DNA of 43,732 bases from Prolixibacteraceae bacterium. Its GTDB lineage: Bacteria; Bacteroidota; Bacteroidia; Bacteroidales; Prolixibacteraceae. Made by a program: the position numbers and the translations under genes. This document shows positions 27,238-35,225 of this stretch, piece after piece (the stretch's first letter is position 1; each line of letters opens with the position of its first letter). The notes beneath the pieces were generated by a model. That model was not told the DNA's origin, made no database searches, and saw only the letters and a list, made by a program, of their open reading frames with translations. The DNA lies in assembly GCA_019459485.1 (NCBI GenBank), contig JAIBEZ010000094.1:1-43732 (forward strand). Direction: 5' to 3'.

Positions 27238-28314
27238 TTAAAAGATTTCCTTCTTCAGCAACTGATATTCATGTTCGAAATTTGGGGTAAAAACACCTTT
27301 ACCAATGTTTGATTCAATTTGCTTTGGTGTCCAAAACCGGCCTTCAAGGACTTCATCGGAATGAAGGTGAATCGATTTAAAATCGTGGGTGGTAAATACA
27401 TAAACCAATTCACATTCCAGCTCGCTATCCCAGCGATAGGTTTTTACCAGTCTTGCGGAAAATTGTGTCAGTCCGATTTCTTCGAAGGCTTCGCGTTTCA
27501 GTGCAGTTTCAAGTGTTTCTCCCACTGAAATATGCCCGCCCACCGCGGTGTCCCATTTGCCTGGCTGAACCAGTTTGTTCATCGGGCGTTTCTGCAAATA
27601 AACATGTTTTTGGTTGTTGAAAACATGGAGATGAACTACAGGATGCAGCAGTTTTTCGCCACGGTGACATGCCGAACGGGGCGCTTTGCCGATAATTTCG
27701 CCTTGCCCGTTCACCAATGGAAGCCACTCTTCCTCATCAGGAATTACCACCTGTTTGCGCAATTTCATTTTCTGTTTTACGAATTCGTATCCGAAAACCA
27801 CGGCAAACAAAATGTAGAACAAGCCTCCGCTGATAAAGGCCCATGCTTCGTTCGAGAGATAAAATGCTGAATAAAATACAAGTATGGTGTGAAACAGAAA
27901 TACAAAAAACATCAGTTGCATCGTCTTTCGGAACTGCGCCACCTGCTGATCGTTCATTTCCATATCCTTCATGTATCGCTTTGTCATCAGCCCGATGATA
28001 TTCAATTTTGAGAAGGCCGATACACCAAGCACTGCGCAAAGAATCAATTCAATAAGACCTGGCTTCAGTTTAAAAAAAATATCGTTGTCAAGCAAAATAG
28101 ATACAGAACCGAGCGCCATCAGCAAACCGGTATCAACCAACACAAACCGGTCGAAGCGTTTTTCCTTGATCCAGATCCAAACCATTTCGGCAACCCCGAT
28201 AACAAGGGCGGCAACCAAACCAGCACGGGTTCCCCAAATCCCGTCAACGGCGATAAAAACAAAAAGGGGAATAAATCCCGGCAGAAGTTTTTTGAGTAAT
28301 TCTGATTTGCTCAT
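27238..28314 (-). CDS. YciB-like membrane domain fused to a Nudix hydrolase
   Basis: A 358-residue two-part protein. Residues about 1-180 have five to six transmembrane helices, with a segment DNDIFFKLKPGLIELILCAV that resembles the YciB/intracellular-septation-A family (heme/cell-envelope-linked inner-membrane protein). Residues about 195-358 form a Nudix hydrolase with the box GGHISVGETLETALKREAFEEIGL in one run (about 276-299), preceded by HPVVHLHVFNNQKHVYLQKRP, as in the Idi/YfcD-like Nudix group. The Nudix part would hydrolyse a nucleoside-diphosphate-X or prenyl-diphosphate at the inner face of the membrane. The start codon is 3 nt from the T-tract of a terminator, so its expression is unusual. 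I have not met this pairing in a named protein. Confidence 0.8.
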   Translation of the reverse strand: MSKSELLKKLLPGFIPLFVFIAVDGIWGTRAGLVAALVIGVAEMVWIWIKEKRFDRFVLVDTGLLMALGSVSILLDNDIFFKLKPGLIELILCAVLGVSAFSKLNIIGLMTKRYMKDMEMNDQQVAQFRKTMQLMFFVFLFHTILVFYSAFYLSNEAWAFISGGLFYILFAVVFGYEFVKQKMKLRKQVVIPDEEEWLPLVNGQGEIIGKAPRSACHRGEKLLHPVVHLHVFNNQKHVYLQKRPMNKLVQPGKWDTAVGGHISVGETLETALKREAFEEIGLTQFSARLVKTYRWDSELECELVYVFTTHDFKSIHLHSDEVLEGRFWTPKQIESNIGKGVFTPNFEHEYQLLKKEIF

Positions 28315-28317
28315 ATT

Positions 28318-28355
28318 AAAAAAATCCCGCGAAAAGCCAGATGGTTAACGCGGGA
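28318..28355 (-). terminator. Terminator between FKBP operon and Nudix gene
   Basis: Reading the minus strand, TCCCGCG (28355-28349) pairs with CGCGGGA (28331-28325), followed by seven T (28324-28318). The loop is 17 nt. It should end the nrnA-FKBP transcript. The next start codon (28314) is 3 nt beyond the T-tract. Confidence 0.8.
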
Positions 28356-28377
28356 AATATTTATTGAATGATAATCG

Positions 28378-28941
28378 TTATTGTTGTTGTGCAGGCGAAT
28401 ATCCTTTTTTAACGTAAACAGTTGCCAGCAAAGTTGAAAAGCGTGGAATACCAAGGGTTGAAGACATATCGACTGCTTTAAACGCCAGTTCCGAAGGAAT
28501 AACCATAAAAGCCTTGTCGCCAACATGCATTTTCTTTAATCCACGGTGTAAGCCTACAATTTGCTGAACATACTCCTGGTTCACTAAATCGTTACTTACA
28601 TCTACATAAAAAGATCGTGGTTCGTAATGGTGTCCCAAACCATCATCAGTTGTAAAATAATAATCAACAGGGATTTCTTTACCGTCAATGAATGTAATTG
28701 TAAATTCCAGCAAGAGTTTAAATCCTGACCGAACCAGGGTAGTATCACTACTGCGTTCTATAAGTTTAAAATAAATTCCTGTGGCATCATCTTTTGCGCC
28801 AGCCAAATTATTATCTTTTATATACTTATCAAGTGTGACAATCTCGTTTTCACGCATTGCGTCCAAAGGATCCGGTTTACACGAGGTGAAAATTCCGGAT
28901 AGCAGAACAACCAATCCGAGAATGTACAATATTTGTTTCAT
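28378..28941 (-). CDS. FKBP-type peptidyl-prolyl isomerase lipoprotein
   Basis: A 187-residue lipoprotein (signal VLLSGIFTSCKPD) with a C-terminal FKBP-like isomerase fold (about 75-180). It has the family pattern LEFTITFIDGKEI, QQIVGLHRGLKKMHVGDKAF, and MVIPSELAFKA, but the active-site region is degenerate compared with the neighbour. For example the usual Val-Ile-x-Gly-Trp is replaced by IVGLHRG, so catalytic activity is doubtful and a chaperone role is likely. It lies 41 bp after the second FKBP gene in the same operon. FKBP lipoproteins next to an NrnA-type gene recall the gldI neighbourhood of gliding Bacteroidota, a memory-based comparison. Confidence 0.8.
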   Translation of the reverse strand: MKQILYILGLVVLLSGIFTSCKPDPLDAMRENEIVTLDKYIKDNNLAGAKDDATGIYFKLIERSSDTTLVRSGFKLLLEFTITFIDGKEIPVDYYFTTDDGLGHHYEPRSFYVDVSNDLVNQEYVQQIVGLHRGLKKMHVGDKAFMVIPSELAFKAVDMSSTLGIPRFSTLLATVYVKKGYSPAQQQ

Positions 28942-28982
28942 AAACTTTATTTTTTTGCGAAAGTACGAATTTTAATGAGCTT

Positions 28983-29492
28983 CTACTTTATATCAACTAC
29001 TTCGATAATAAAAATTAACGGACTGTTTGGCGGAATAGGTCCCTGACCTCTTACACCATAAGCTTTGGCCGATGGGATGAGAAAAGCTGCACTTGCTCCT
29101 TTGTTCAACACCTCAATTCCTTCTTCCCATCCCTGAATCATGCGTTTATTTGGATCGGTATCTTTGTGGATGAATGTATAGCCTGTTGAAGCATCAAAAA
29201 CCTGTCCGTCGAGAAACATCCCGGTATATTTTACAGTTACTGTTTTTCCGGTGACGACGGTTGGTCCGCTGCCAACTTTGGTTGTATCATTGATATAAAA
29301 AATACCGGTATCGGTTGTATCAATGTCATTTCCTTTGGTAACCATTGCAGCCAGCCAGTCTTTTATTAAACCTGCCTCGCGTTCAGGGGTATAGGCTGCA
29401 TAAGGATCTTCTACATCTTTATTACATGCTGCCAAAATTCCGACAAACAAGATGAATGCACTAATTTTTAAAATATTCGTCAACTTCTTCAT
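28983..29492 (-). CDS. FKBP-type peptidyl-prolyl isomerase lipoprotein (GldI-like)
   Basis: A 169-residue lipoprotein (FVGILAACNKDVE) with a full FKBP domain at the C terminus (about 75-169). Visible features are VTVKYTGMFLDGQVFDAS, FIHKDTD, MIQGWEEGIEVLNKGASAAF, IPSAKAYG, and PPNSPLIFIIEVVDIK. It contains the tryptophan in IQGWEEG that lies at the base of the active site. It should catalyse prolyl cis-trans isomerisation of periplasmic or outer-membrane proteins. It starts 6 bp downstream of the nrnA stop, so the two are co-translated. GldI of gliding flavobacteria is a similar protein, but no other gliding gene is in the window. Confidence 0.88.
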   Translation of the reverse strand: MKKLTNILKISAFILFVGILAACNKDVEDPYAAYTPEREAGLIKDWLAAMVTKGNDIDTTDTGIFYINDTTKVGSGPTVVTGKTVTVKYTGMFLDGQVFDASTGYTFIHKDTDPNKRMIQGWEEGIEVLNKGASAAFLIPSAKAYGVRGQGPIPPNSPLIFIIEVVDIK

Positions 29493-29498
29493 TGTAAA

Positions 29499-30533
29499 TT
29501 ATTTTACTGATTGTTTAATTTTTTCTTCAAATTCGGGCAATATGCTTTCAAATTTCAGTAGTGTTTCCTGCATAGATGCATATAACTCCCCTCCGGATGC
29601 GTTGCGGTGCCCCCCTCCGTTAAAATATTTTTCACAAATCTCATTAACAGCAAATTCGCCCTTCGATCGAAACGACACTTTTATGTATTTTTCTTTTTCA
29701 GTAAAGAGCGCGCTGAAAACTACACCTTTTATTGAAAGTGGCATATTTACAAAACCCTCATTGTCGCCTGTTTTAAAGTTGAAAGCCTTTTGGTCTTCAA
29801 GCGTGATGTACATTGCGGCAGTATTGTATTCCGGATAAACAGTCATCCGGTTGCTCAGGCAAAAACCCATGAGACGAATTCTGTCAGCCGAAAAATTATC
29901 ATATACTTTGGAATGAATGTCCTGCTGATCGATTCCCATGCGGGTGAGCTGAGCCACAACTTCAAAGGTGTTCGGATTCGAAACACTAAAATCGAAAGAG
30001 CCGGTATCGGTCATGATACCTGTAAAAAATGAAGTGGCGGCATTCTTGTCGATAAATGGCGCAAATTCGGTGGATTGAAGTATTGAGAATATTAATTCGG
30101 AAGTTGAACTGTAACTAATATCCGAAATAACCAGATCGGTAAAGTTTCCGGGATAGGGATGATGATCGACCAAAACTTTTTTCCCCTGATAACTTTCAAC
30201 AAGCGCTTTCATATCACCCAATCTCGAAAGCTGGTTGAAATCCATACAGATCAGTAAATCAGATTCATCCAAAGCCCTTGCCGACTGTTTCGGATGATGG
30301 CTGTAAATGATGACCTCTTCGTGGCCGTCCATCCAGTGGTAAAATTCGGGATATTTGGTTGGGCTAATGATTTTCACCTTTAATCCGGCATTTTTCAATA
30401 TGCGCCACAATCCAAGTACGGAACCCATCGCATCGCCATCGGCATGCATGTGTGGAACCAAAACAATGGATTTAGAACTTGCCTTGATCAACTCCTCAAA
30501 TTGCTTAATTAACTTTATATCAACTCTTTCCAA
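29499..30533 (-). CDS. nrnA: DHH-family phosphoesterase, NrnA-like
   Basis: Bifunctional oligoribonuclease and pAp-phosphatase type of the DHH-DHHA1 superfamily, degrading short RNA fragments and 3'-phosphoadenosine 5'-phosphate in the cytosol. The 344 residues have motif LVPHMHADGDAMGSVLG (about 25-41), CMDFNQLSRLGD, VDHHPYPG (about 120-127), and DTGSFDFSVSN. The C-terminal DHHA1 signature is GGGHRNASGG (about 305-315). Metal ligands H and D of these motifs are intact. It heads the operon with the FKBP lipoproteins and is divergent from ndk, with 115 bp between the starts. Confidence 0.92.
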   Translation of the reverse strand: MERVDIKLIKQFEELIKASSKSIVLVPHMHADGDAMGSVLGLWRILKNAGLKVKIISPTKYPEFYHWMDGHEEVIIYSHHPKQSARALDESDLLICMDFNQLSRLGDMKALVESYQGKKVLVDHHPYPGNFTDLVISDISYSSTSELIFSILQSTEFAPFIDKNAATSFFTGIMTDTGSFDFSVSNPNTFEVVAQLTRMGIDQQDIHSKVYDNFSADRIRLMGFCLSNRMTVYPEYNTAAMYITLEDQKAFNFKTGDNEGFVNMPLSIKGVVFSALFTEKEKYIKVSFRSKGEFAVNEICEKYFNGGGHRNASGGELYASMQETLLKFESILPEFEEKIKQSVK

Positions 30534-30648
30534 TTATTCAATTTTAAAATAAAAGACAAAGATAAAAATAATGCCGATGGTGACGGTTCATTAAAACTAT
30601 ATTTAACTAACTTGGGTTCACAAAACAAACATATAAAATTCCATCAAT

Positions 30649-31071
30649 ATGTCAGGTAACCAGACCTTTACAATGATTAAACCGGAAACAGTAAGTAAAA
30701 ACAATATTGGTCCGGTATTGAAGATGATCAATGAAGCAGGATTCAGGATAAAAGCGATGAAATTCACGCACTTAAACAAGAAACAAGCGGGCGAATTTTA
30801 TGCCGTCCATGCTGACAAACCGTTTTTTGAAGATTTAACATCTTTTATGAGTTCCGGCCCTATCGTAGCAGCCATTCTTGAAAAAGAAAACGCGGTAGCC
30901 GATTTCAGGGAACTGATCGGTTCGACTGATCCGGCAAAAGCTGCCGAAGGAACTATCCGGAAATTATTTGCTGAATCAATGTCACGAAATGCGGTTCATG
31001 GTTCCGACAGCGACGAAAATGCCATCATCGAAAGTGACTTTTTCTTCTCAAAAACTGAGCGGTATCAATGA
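30649..31071 (+). CDS. ndk: Nucleoside diphosphate kinase
   Basis: Transfers the gamma-phosphate between nucleoside triphosphates and diphosphates through a phosphohistidine, balancing NTP and dNTP pools. The 140 residues show [38 protein letters not shown], and [17 protein letters not shown], with active-site His117. Length is normal for a single-domain Ndk. It converges with the following methylase gene (6 bp between stops) and is divergent from nrnA. Confidence 0.97.
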   Translation: MSGNQTFTMIKPETVSKNNIGPVLKMINEAGFRIKAMKFTHLNKKQAGEFYAVHADKPFFEDLTSFMSSGPIVAAILEKENAVADFRELIGSTDPAKAAEGTIRKLFAESMSRNAVHGSDSDENAIIESDFFFSKTERYQ

Positions 31072-31077
31072 TTTGCG

Positions 31078-31782
31078 CTAAACCTTCCCGATCATAAAAA
31101 TGGCTGGCCGTTTCTGTATGTCCGGAATGTTGGTTTTCCAGAATGAAATGGGTTTGGCAAGAATAAATTCGGTGTCGAGCGTGATATCGGCAGCAATGCA
31201 AAGCATGGTTTGCGGTTCGCAGTTTCTAATTAGTTCGTCCAGTAACTGAGCGTTCCTGTAGGGTGTTTCGATGAAAATCTGCGTCTGTCCCTCGGTTTGC
31301 ATCCGCTTTTCCAATAGTTTAATCTGGAGCGATTTCTCCGGATTTTTAATGGGTAGATAACCGTTAAAAGCAAAATTTTGGCCGCTCATTCCTGAAGCCA
31401 TCAACGCCAGCAAAATCGACGATGGCCCGACAAGCGGTACCACCTGAATGTTTCGGGTATGTGCAATCCGAACCACTTCAGCACCCGGATCGGCAATTCC
31501 CGGACAACCAGCTTCCGAAATAATGCCAATATCAAGTCCCTGCCGGTTGGATTCCAAAAACCGGCTGATTTCTTTCTTGTCGGTGTGCTGGTTGAGTTCG
31601 AAGAAAGTGAGGTTATCGATCACAATGGCCGGATTCATTTTTTTCAGGAAACGGCGGGCAGTGCGAATATTTTCGACAATGAATACCGGAATGGACGAAA
31701 TCAACTGTTTCAGATCGGAAGGTAAAACCCTTTCGATGCTGGTATCGCCCAAAGTGGTCGGAATCATGTAAAGTTTGGCCAT
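31078..31782 (-). CDS. RsmI-family SAM-dependent methyltransferase (tetrapyrrole-methylase fold)
   Basis: Methyltransferase related to RsmI, which 2'-O-methylates C1402 of 16S rRNA. The 234 residues begin MAKLYMIPTTLGD. The hallmark loop GIISEAGCPGIADPGAEVV lies near 88-106, followed by VPLVGPSSILLALMASG. QIFIETPYRNAQLLDEL resembles the RsmI specificity region. The start at 31782 excludes 17 upstream residues that lack family resemblance. The protein is shorter than canonical RsmI (about 280) and lacks its C-terminal extension, so its exact RNA target is uncertain. Bacteroidota often carry this short paralogue. Confidence 0.8.
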   Translation of the reverse strand: MAKLYMIPTTLGDTSIERVLPSDLKQLISSIPVFIVENIRTARRFLKKMNPAIVIDNLTFFELNQHTDKKEISRFLESNRQGLDIGIISEAGCPGIADPGAEVVRIAHTRNIQVVPLVGPSSILLALMASGMSGQNFAFNGYLPIKNPEKSLQIKLLEKRMQTEGQTQIFIETPYRNAQLLDELIRNCEPQTMLCIAADITLDTEFILAKPISFWKTNIPDIQKRPAIFMIGKV

Positions 31783-31837
31783 GTTTAAATTTTTCTCAAA
31801 AATAGATAAAAACCCTCGGTAGCGACAGGGCAATCCT

Positions 31838-31845
31838 TATTTTTG
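31838..31845 (+). promoter_or_regulatory. -7 promoter box upstream of PhnP-like gene
   Basis: TATTTTTG fits TAnnTTTG and is followed by C. It lies 99 nt upstream of the GTG start of the hydrolase gene. The leader in between carries a compact hairpin at 31877-31890. Confidence 0.4.
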
Positions 31846-31876
31846 CATAAATCAATTTTTAAATAGTGAAACGAAA

Positions 31877-31890
31877 CCCGATTTATCGGG
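31877..31890. repeat. Compact hairpin in leader of PhnP-like gene
   Basis: CCCGAT-TT-ATCGGG is a perfect 6-bp inverted repeat with a 2-nt spacer. It sits between the predicted promoter and the GTG start. No T-tract follows, so it is not a terminator. It resembles short dispersed palindromes of Bacteroidota intergenic regions. Confidence 0.4.
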
Positions 31891-31944
31891 GAGGGTTCCA
31901 CGAGAACACATAAATATTAAATTTATCAATAAAGATATTTTCGA

Positions 31945-32706
31945 GTGAAACTTACTTTTTTAGGAACAGGTACCTCGCAGGGAGTTCCGGTGGTTGCGTG
32001 TCAATGCCCGGTGTGTTTGTCGAACAATCCAAAAGATCAGCGGTTGCGCGCTTCGGTAATGATCGAAACTGAAACTCAATGTCTGGTAATTGATGCAGGT
32101 CCCGATTTTCGGCAACAAATGCTGACACACAAAGTCATCCATTTAAACGGCATACTGCTTACCCACGAACATACCGATCATATATTTGGCCTCGACGATA
32201 TCCGGGCTTTCAACTGGGTGCAAAAACAACCCACCGACATTTATGCGGAAGAGCGCGTGCAGATTGCCATCCGCCGCATTTTCGATTACGTGTTTGCCAA
32301 CTACAAATATCCGGGAATACCGCAAATGCACCTGCACCTGCTTGAAAATAAACCATTCATGATTGGCGATTTGGAAGTAATTCCCATTCGTGGTTTCCAT
32401 TACAAGCTGCCGGTTTTTGGGTTCAGGTTTGGGAAAATCGCCTACGTGACCGATGTTAACCGCTTAGAGAATGCTGAAATTGACAAACTCCGTGGCCTGG
32501 ATATCTTGGTACTGAACGCGCTGCGGAAAGAAGACCACATTTCACATTACAACCTGGATCAGGCGCTTGAAATTATTGCTGAAGTAAAACCCGGAAAAGC
32601 TTACCTGACACACCTTTCTCATCAGATGGGATTTCACGGGGAAGTGCAATCGGAACTTCCGGAGGGTGTATTTTTGTCGTATGACGGGTTGGAGATTGAG
32701 GTTTGA
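31945..32706 (+). CDS. MBL-fold metallo-hydrolase, PhnP-like
   Basis: Metallo-beta-lactamase-fold phosphodiesterase related to PhnP and lipoyl-carrying hydrolases. The 253 residues begin with MKLTFLGTGTSQGVPVVACQCPVC. The metal-binding motif THEHTDHIFGLDDIRAFN (about 74-91) is intact. Later ligands are FHYK (near 151), YVTDVN, and THLSHQMGFH near 221. It probably cleaves a cyclic phosphate or RNA ester. The start is GTG 31945; the frame is closed by TAA at 31930, and no ATG lies before the core, so GTG is forced. Downstream is an intergenic repeat pair and a convergent pabC. Confidence 0.85.
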   Translation: MKLTFLGTGTSQGVPVVACQCPVCLSNNPKDQRLRASVMIETETQCLVIDAGPDFRQQMLTHKVIHLNGILLTHEHTDHIFGLDDIRAFNWVQKQPTDIYAEERVQIAIRRIFDYVFANYKYPGIPQMHLHLLENKPFMIGDLEVIPIRGFHYKLPVFGFRFGKIAYVTDVNRLENAEIDKLRGLDILVLNALRKEDHISHYNLDQALEIIAEVKPGKAYLTHLSHQMGFHGEVQSELPEGVFLSYDGLEIEV

Positions 32707-32720
32707 AAAGAAACATTCAC

Positions 32721-32808
32721 GTCCGTCGGCTAAAGCCAGACGGCAAGGAATAAAAGCGTTGATAATCATCAGAGCTATATCCTTTGCCGCCACATTTATG
32801 TGACAGAC
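32721..32808. repeat. REP-like inverted hairpin pair in convergent intergenic region
   Basis: The left unit (32721-32749) holds CCGTC-GGC-TAAA-GCC-A-GACGG, a compact hairpin, followed by GGCAAGGA. The right unit (32780-32808), read on the minus strand, starts GTCTGTC, contains ACATAAATGT and ends GGCGGCAAAGGA. The two are imperfect inverted copies (GTC[C/T]GTC...GGC..GGA) separated by 30 bases. The layout is that of a BIME-like REP pair. It lies between two convergent genes and has no coding content. Confidence 0.55.
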
Positions 32809-32840
32809 AGCAGGAAAAAAAATTCCAAACTGGATTGCGA

Positions 32841-33440
32841 TTAAAAAACAATCTGCTCCAAATTCACTTCCGACATTTCTTCAAAATCAATCATGGCATT
32901 GATCAATCCGACTTTACGGTAGCTTCGAATATCTTCTTCCCTGATTTCTTTTTCTGAAACGATACCATTGTCGATTAGAAACTGCCTTTTCGTACCTTTT
33001 AAAAGAGGCGTTTTCGGGGTAAACCACTTTTCTCCATCAAAAAAAAGCAAATTGGCGGCAAAAGAATCAGTCACCAAACCGTTTTTAACAATGATAATAT
33101 CATCGCAATCGCCACGTTGGGCAAACAATTCCTGAAGGATCTGGCGATCTGAATACTTCAAATGATAGTCGATGCTCTCGTGGTGAACCACTTTCAGACT
33201 TTTAACTGAACGAAAAACATACGGTTCAATTTCAATTTCCTCGATGGTTTGGCCGTACAAAACCCTTATCTTAAAAATTCCTGATTTGCAATTCTCCGGA
33301 ATGGGGATTTCCTTCGCCAAATGAATCTTTTGGGCATATGGAAACAATTCGTCCATCGAACGGTTCAGCCTGTCCTGATGGTAGTTCAGGTTCTGAATGA
33401 TCCCGTCTTTCAGTTTGAGTGATTCAAGCAATGGGGACAT
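32841..33440 (-). CDS. pabC: Aminotransferase class IV, probable aminodeoxychorismate lyase
   Basis: PLP-dependent fold-IV enzyme that most likely releases pyruvate from 4-amino-4-deoxychorismate to yield p-aminobenzoate for folate synthesis. The 199 residues start MSPLLESLKLKDGIIQNLNYHQDRLNRS. KVVHHESIDYHLKYSDRQIL contains the PLP-binding Lys near 97-105, and DDIIIVKNGLVTDSFAANLLFF (about 134-156) is the family signature. PKTPLLKGTKRQFLI follows. It is shorter than branched-chain aminotransferases. It overlaps pabB by 17 bp, which supports the role and coupling. Confidence 0.85.
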   Translation of the reverse strand: MSPLLESLKLKDGIIQNLNYHQDRLNRSMDELFPYAQKIHLAKEIPIPENCKSGIFKIRVLYGQTIEEIEIEPYVFRSVKSLKVVHHESIDYHLKYSDRQILQELFAQRGDCDDIIIVKNGLVTDSFAANLLFFDGEKWFTPKTPLLKGTKRQFLIDNGIVSEKEIREEDIRSYRKVGLINAMIDFEEMSEVNLEQIVF

Positions 33441-34395
33441 ATACTTTCTGAATTAGTTCGTTGTATTCGGCCCGACAGTCGCTTAAAAAGGTAATTCCTC
33501 CCCCACTCTTAAAGTTCATCTGATCGCCGTCTTGTTCCAGATACCTGATCAAAACGCAACTGTCAAGGTTTTCACCATCGAAAACCCCGAAAATACCAGT
33601 ATAATAACCACGTTTGTAGGTTTCAGCATCCCTGATAATTTCAATTGTTTTGGACTTTGGCGCTCCGCAGATTGAACCTGCAGGTAACATCTGAGCCAAT
33701 ATTGTACCGATTGACTGTTGGTAATTCTCCGGAAGTTTGCCTAAAATTTCGGAACTCATTTGCAGCAGATCGCTTTGGTTGGTTGAAATCCGGTCAACAT
33801 ACCTGAAACGATCCACTTTTACATCGGTGGCAACCATGCTCAGGTCGTTACGTATCAGATCGACAATGGTATGATGTTCTGCCAATTCCTTTTCATCATT
33901 AAGAAGCTGTTGTTCTGCATTTTCGATAGTAGCATCAATGGTTCCCTTCATCGGAAAAGATGAAATAATTCCGTTATTTATCCGCACAAATATTTCAGGA
34001 GAAAAGCATACAAACTGATTTTTGAGCCAGATTTTGTAAGGCGCATCACTTAAATGAAACATCTCCTGCATACTGAGGTTCGTCTCAACTTTAGTGGGCA
34101 TCGTCAGGTTCAGCAAATAAGTGTCGCCATTGTGAATATGATACTGAACTTTGGCGAATGCCTTTTCAAATTCCTCAAATTCAACCGGATTAATATTCCA
34201 TTGAATTTCGTTGCAGGTGAATTTTTCAGGAATAAAATTGCTTAATCCGGGCGTTTTCCAAAGCAATTCTGTCGATTCGCGGTAATCAAAAATCAATGGT
34301 TTTTCAAAGTCAAAATCAATGATGAAAACAAAAGGAATACCCTTTGCTCCCAATTCATTCATCCGATTTATCGTATGTTGTTTTCTCTCGTTCAT
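33424..34395 (-). CDS. pabB: Aminodeoxychorismate synthase component I
   Basis: Chorismate-utilising enzyme making 4-amino-4-deoxychorismate for p-aminobenzoate and folate. The 323 residues start at MNERKQHTINRMNELG (ATG 34395). The core includes YHIHNGDTYLLNLTMP, VCFSPEIFVRINNGIISSFPMKGTI, LLNDEKELAEHHTIVDLIRNDLSMVA, and MLPAGSICGAPKSKTIEIIRDAE. The last two blocks carry catalytic residues. The C-terminal GGGITFLSDCRAEYNELIQK is typical. It lacks the long N-terminal domain of TrpE-size proteins, as is common in this phylum. The 18 residues in front of this ATG are low-complexity and were left out. It overlaps pabC by 17 bp. Confidence 0.93.
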   Translation of the reverse strand: MNERKQHTINRMNELGAKGIPFVFIIDFDFEKPLIFDYRESTELLWKTPGLSNFIPEKFTCNEIQWNINPVEFEEFEKAFAKVQYHIHNGDTYLLNLTMPTKVETNLSMQEMFHLSDAPYKIWLKNQFVCFSPEIFVRINNGIISSFPMKGTIDATIENAEQQLLNDEKELAEHHTIVDLIRNDLSMVATDVKVDRFRYVDRISTNQSDLLQMSSEILGKLPENYQQSIGTILAQMLPAGSICGAPKSKTIEIIRDAETYKRGYYTGIFGVFDGENLDSCVLIRYLEQDGDQMNFKSGGGITFLSDCRAEYNELIQKVYVPIA

Positions 34396-34505
34396 AGCGG
34401 GCGTCAAAGATAGGGAAAAGTGAAAGTGTTCAGTATTCAGTCGCAGCAAATAAAAATCCGGAATATGGCAGGTTTTTCATTTTTTGTATATTATTTTTGA
34501 ACGTT

Positions 34506-35186
34506 ATGAGCATAGCTGAAAATATAGAAAAAGTAAAAGCAAATTTGCCTGAAAATGTTCGATTGGTAGCTGTTTCGAAAACCAAGCCAGCCGAACTGCT
34601 TTTGGAAGCCTACGATTGCGGACAGCGGTCTTTCGGCGAAAACAAGGTTCAGGAAATGGTTTGGAAATACGAAGAACTGCCGAAAGACATTGAATGGCAT
34701 TTTATCGGTCATCTGCAAACAAACAAAATAAAATACATCGCCCCATTCGTTCATCTCATCCACGGTGTCGATTCTTTTAAACTGCTTAAATCTATTGATG
34801 CAGAAGCAAAAAAAGTTGGGCGAATCATTCCCTGCCTGTTGCAATTTCACATAGCCGAAGAGGAAACCAAATTTGGCCTTTCGATGCCGGAAGCCACTGA
34901 CATGCTGAATTCGAACGAATATAAAGTGTTGGAGAACGTAAAAATTTCAGGAGTGATGGGAATGGCAACCTATACCGATGATGAAAATCAAATCAGGAAA
35001 GAGTTTGCCAACCTGAAAAGACATTTCGAAAAGCTGAAATCGGAATTTTTTACTGCTAATTTTGATTTCAAGGAGATTTCGATGGGCATGTCGGGCGATT
35101 ATTTGATTGCAATTGCGGAAGGAAGTACGATGGTGCGAATTGGAAGTACTATATTTGGAGAACGGAATTACGTTACGAAACTATAA
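34506..35186 (+). CDS. yggS: YggS-family PLP-binding protein
   Basis: PLP-homeostasis protein of the YggS/PROSC (PLPBP) family, fold-III TIM barrel. The 226 residues start MSIAENIEKVK. The PLP-lysine lies in LVAVSKTKPAELLLEAY (about 22-38). GQRSFGENKVQEM, WHFIGHLQTNKIKYI (about 67-81), FGLSMPEATDM, VSGVMGMAT-like stretch, and LSMGMSGDY-like region (MGMSGDYLIAIAEGSTMVRIG) are conserved. ATG 34506 is preferred to the in-frame TTG 34497. It is divergent from pabB with 110 bp between and followed by the DHOD-like gene after 39 bp. Confidence 0.93.
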   Translation: MSIAENIEKVKANLPENVRLVAVSKTKPAELLLEAYDCGQRSFGENKVQEMVWKYEELPKDIEWHFIGHLQTNKIKYIAPFVHLIHGVDSFKLLKSIDAEAKKVGRIIPCLLQFHIAEEETKFGLSMPEATDMLNSNEYKVLENVKISGVMGMATYTDDENQIRKEFANLKRHFEKLKSEFFTANFDFKEISMGMSGDYLIAIAEGSTMVRIGSTIFGERNYVTKL

Positions 35187-35225
35187 GGAAGTTGTTATCT
35201 TGAATTACCTTAAAACCAAAAAGAT

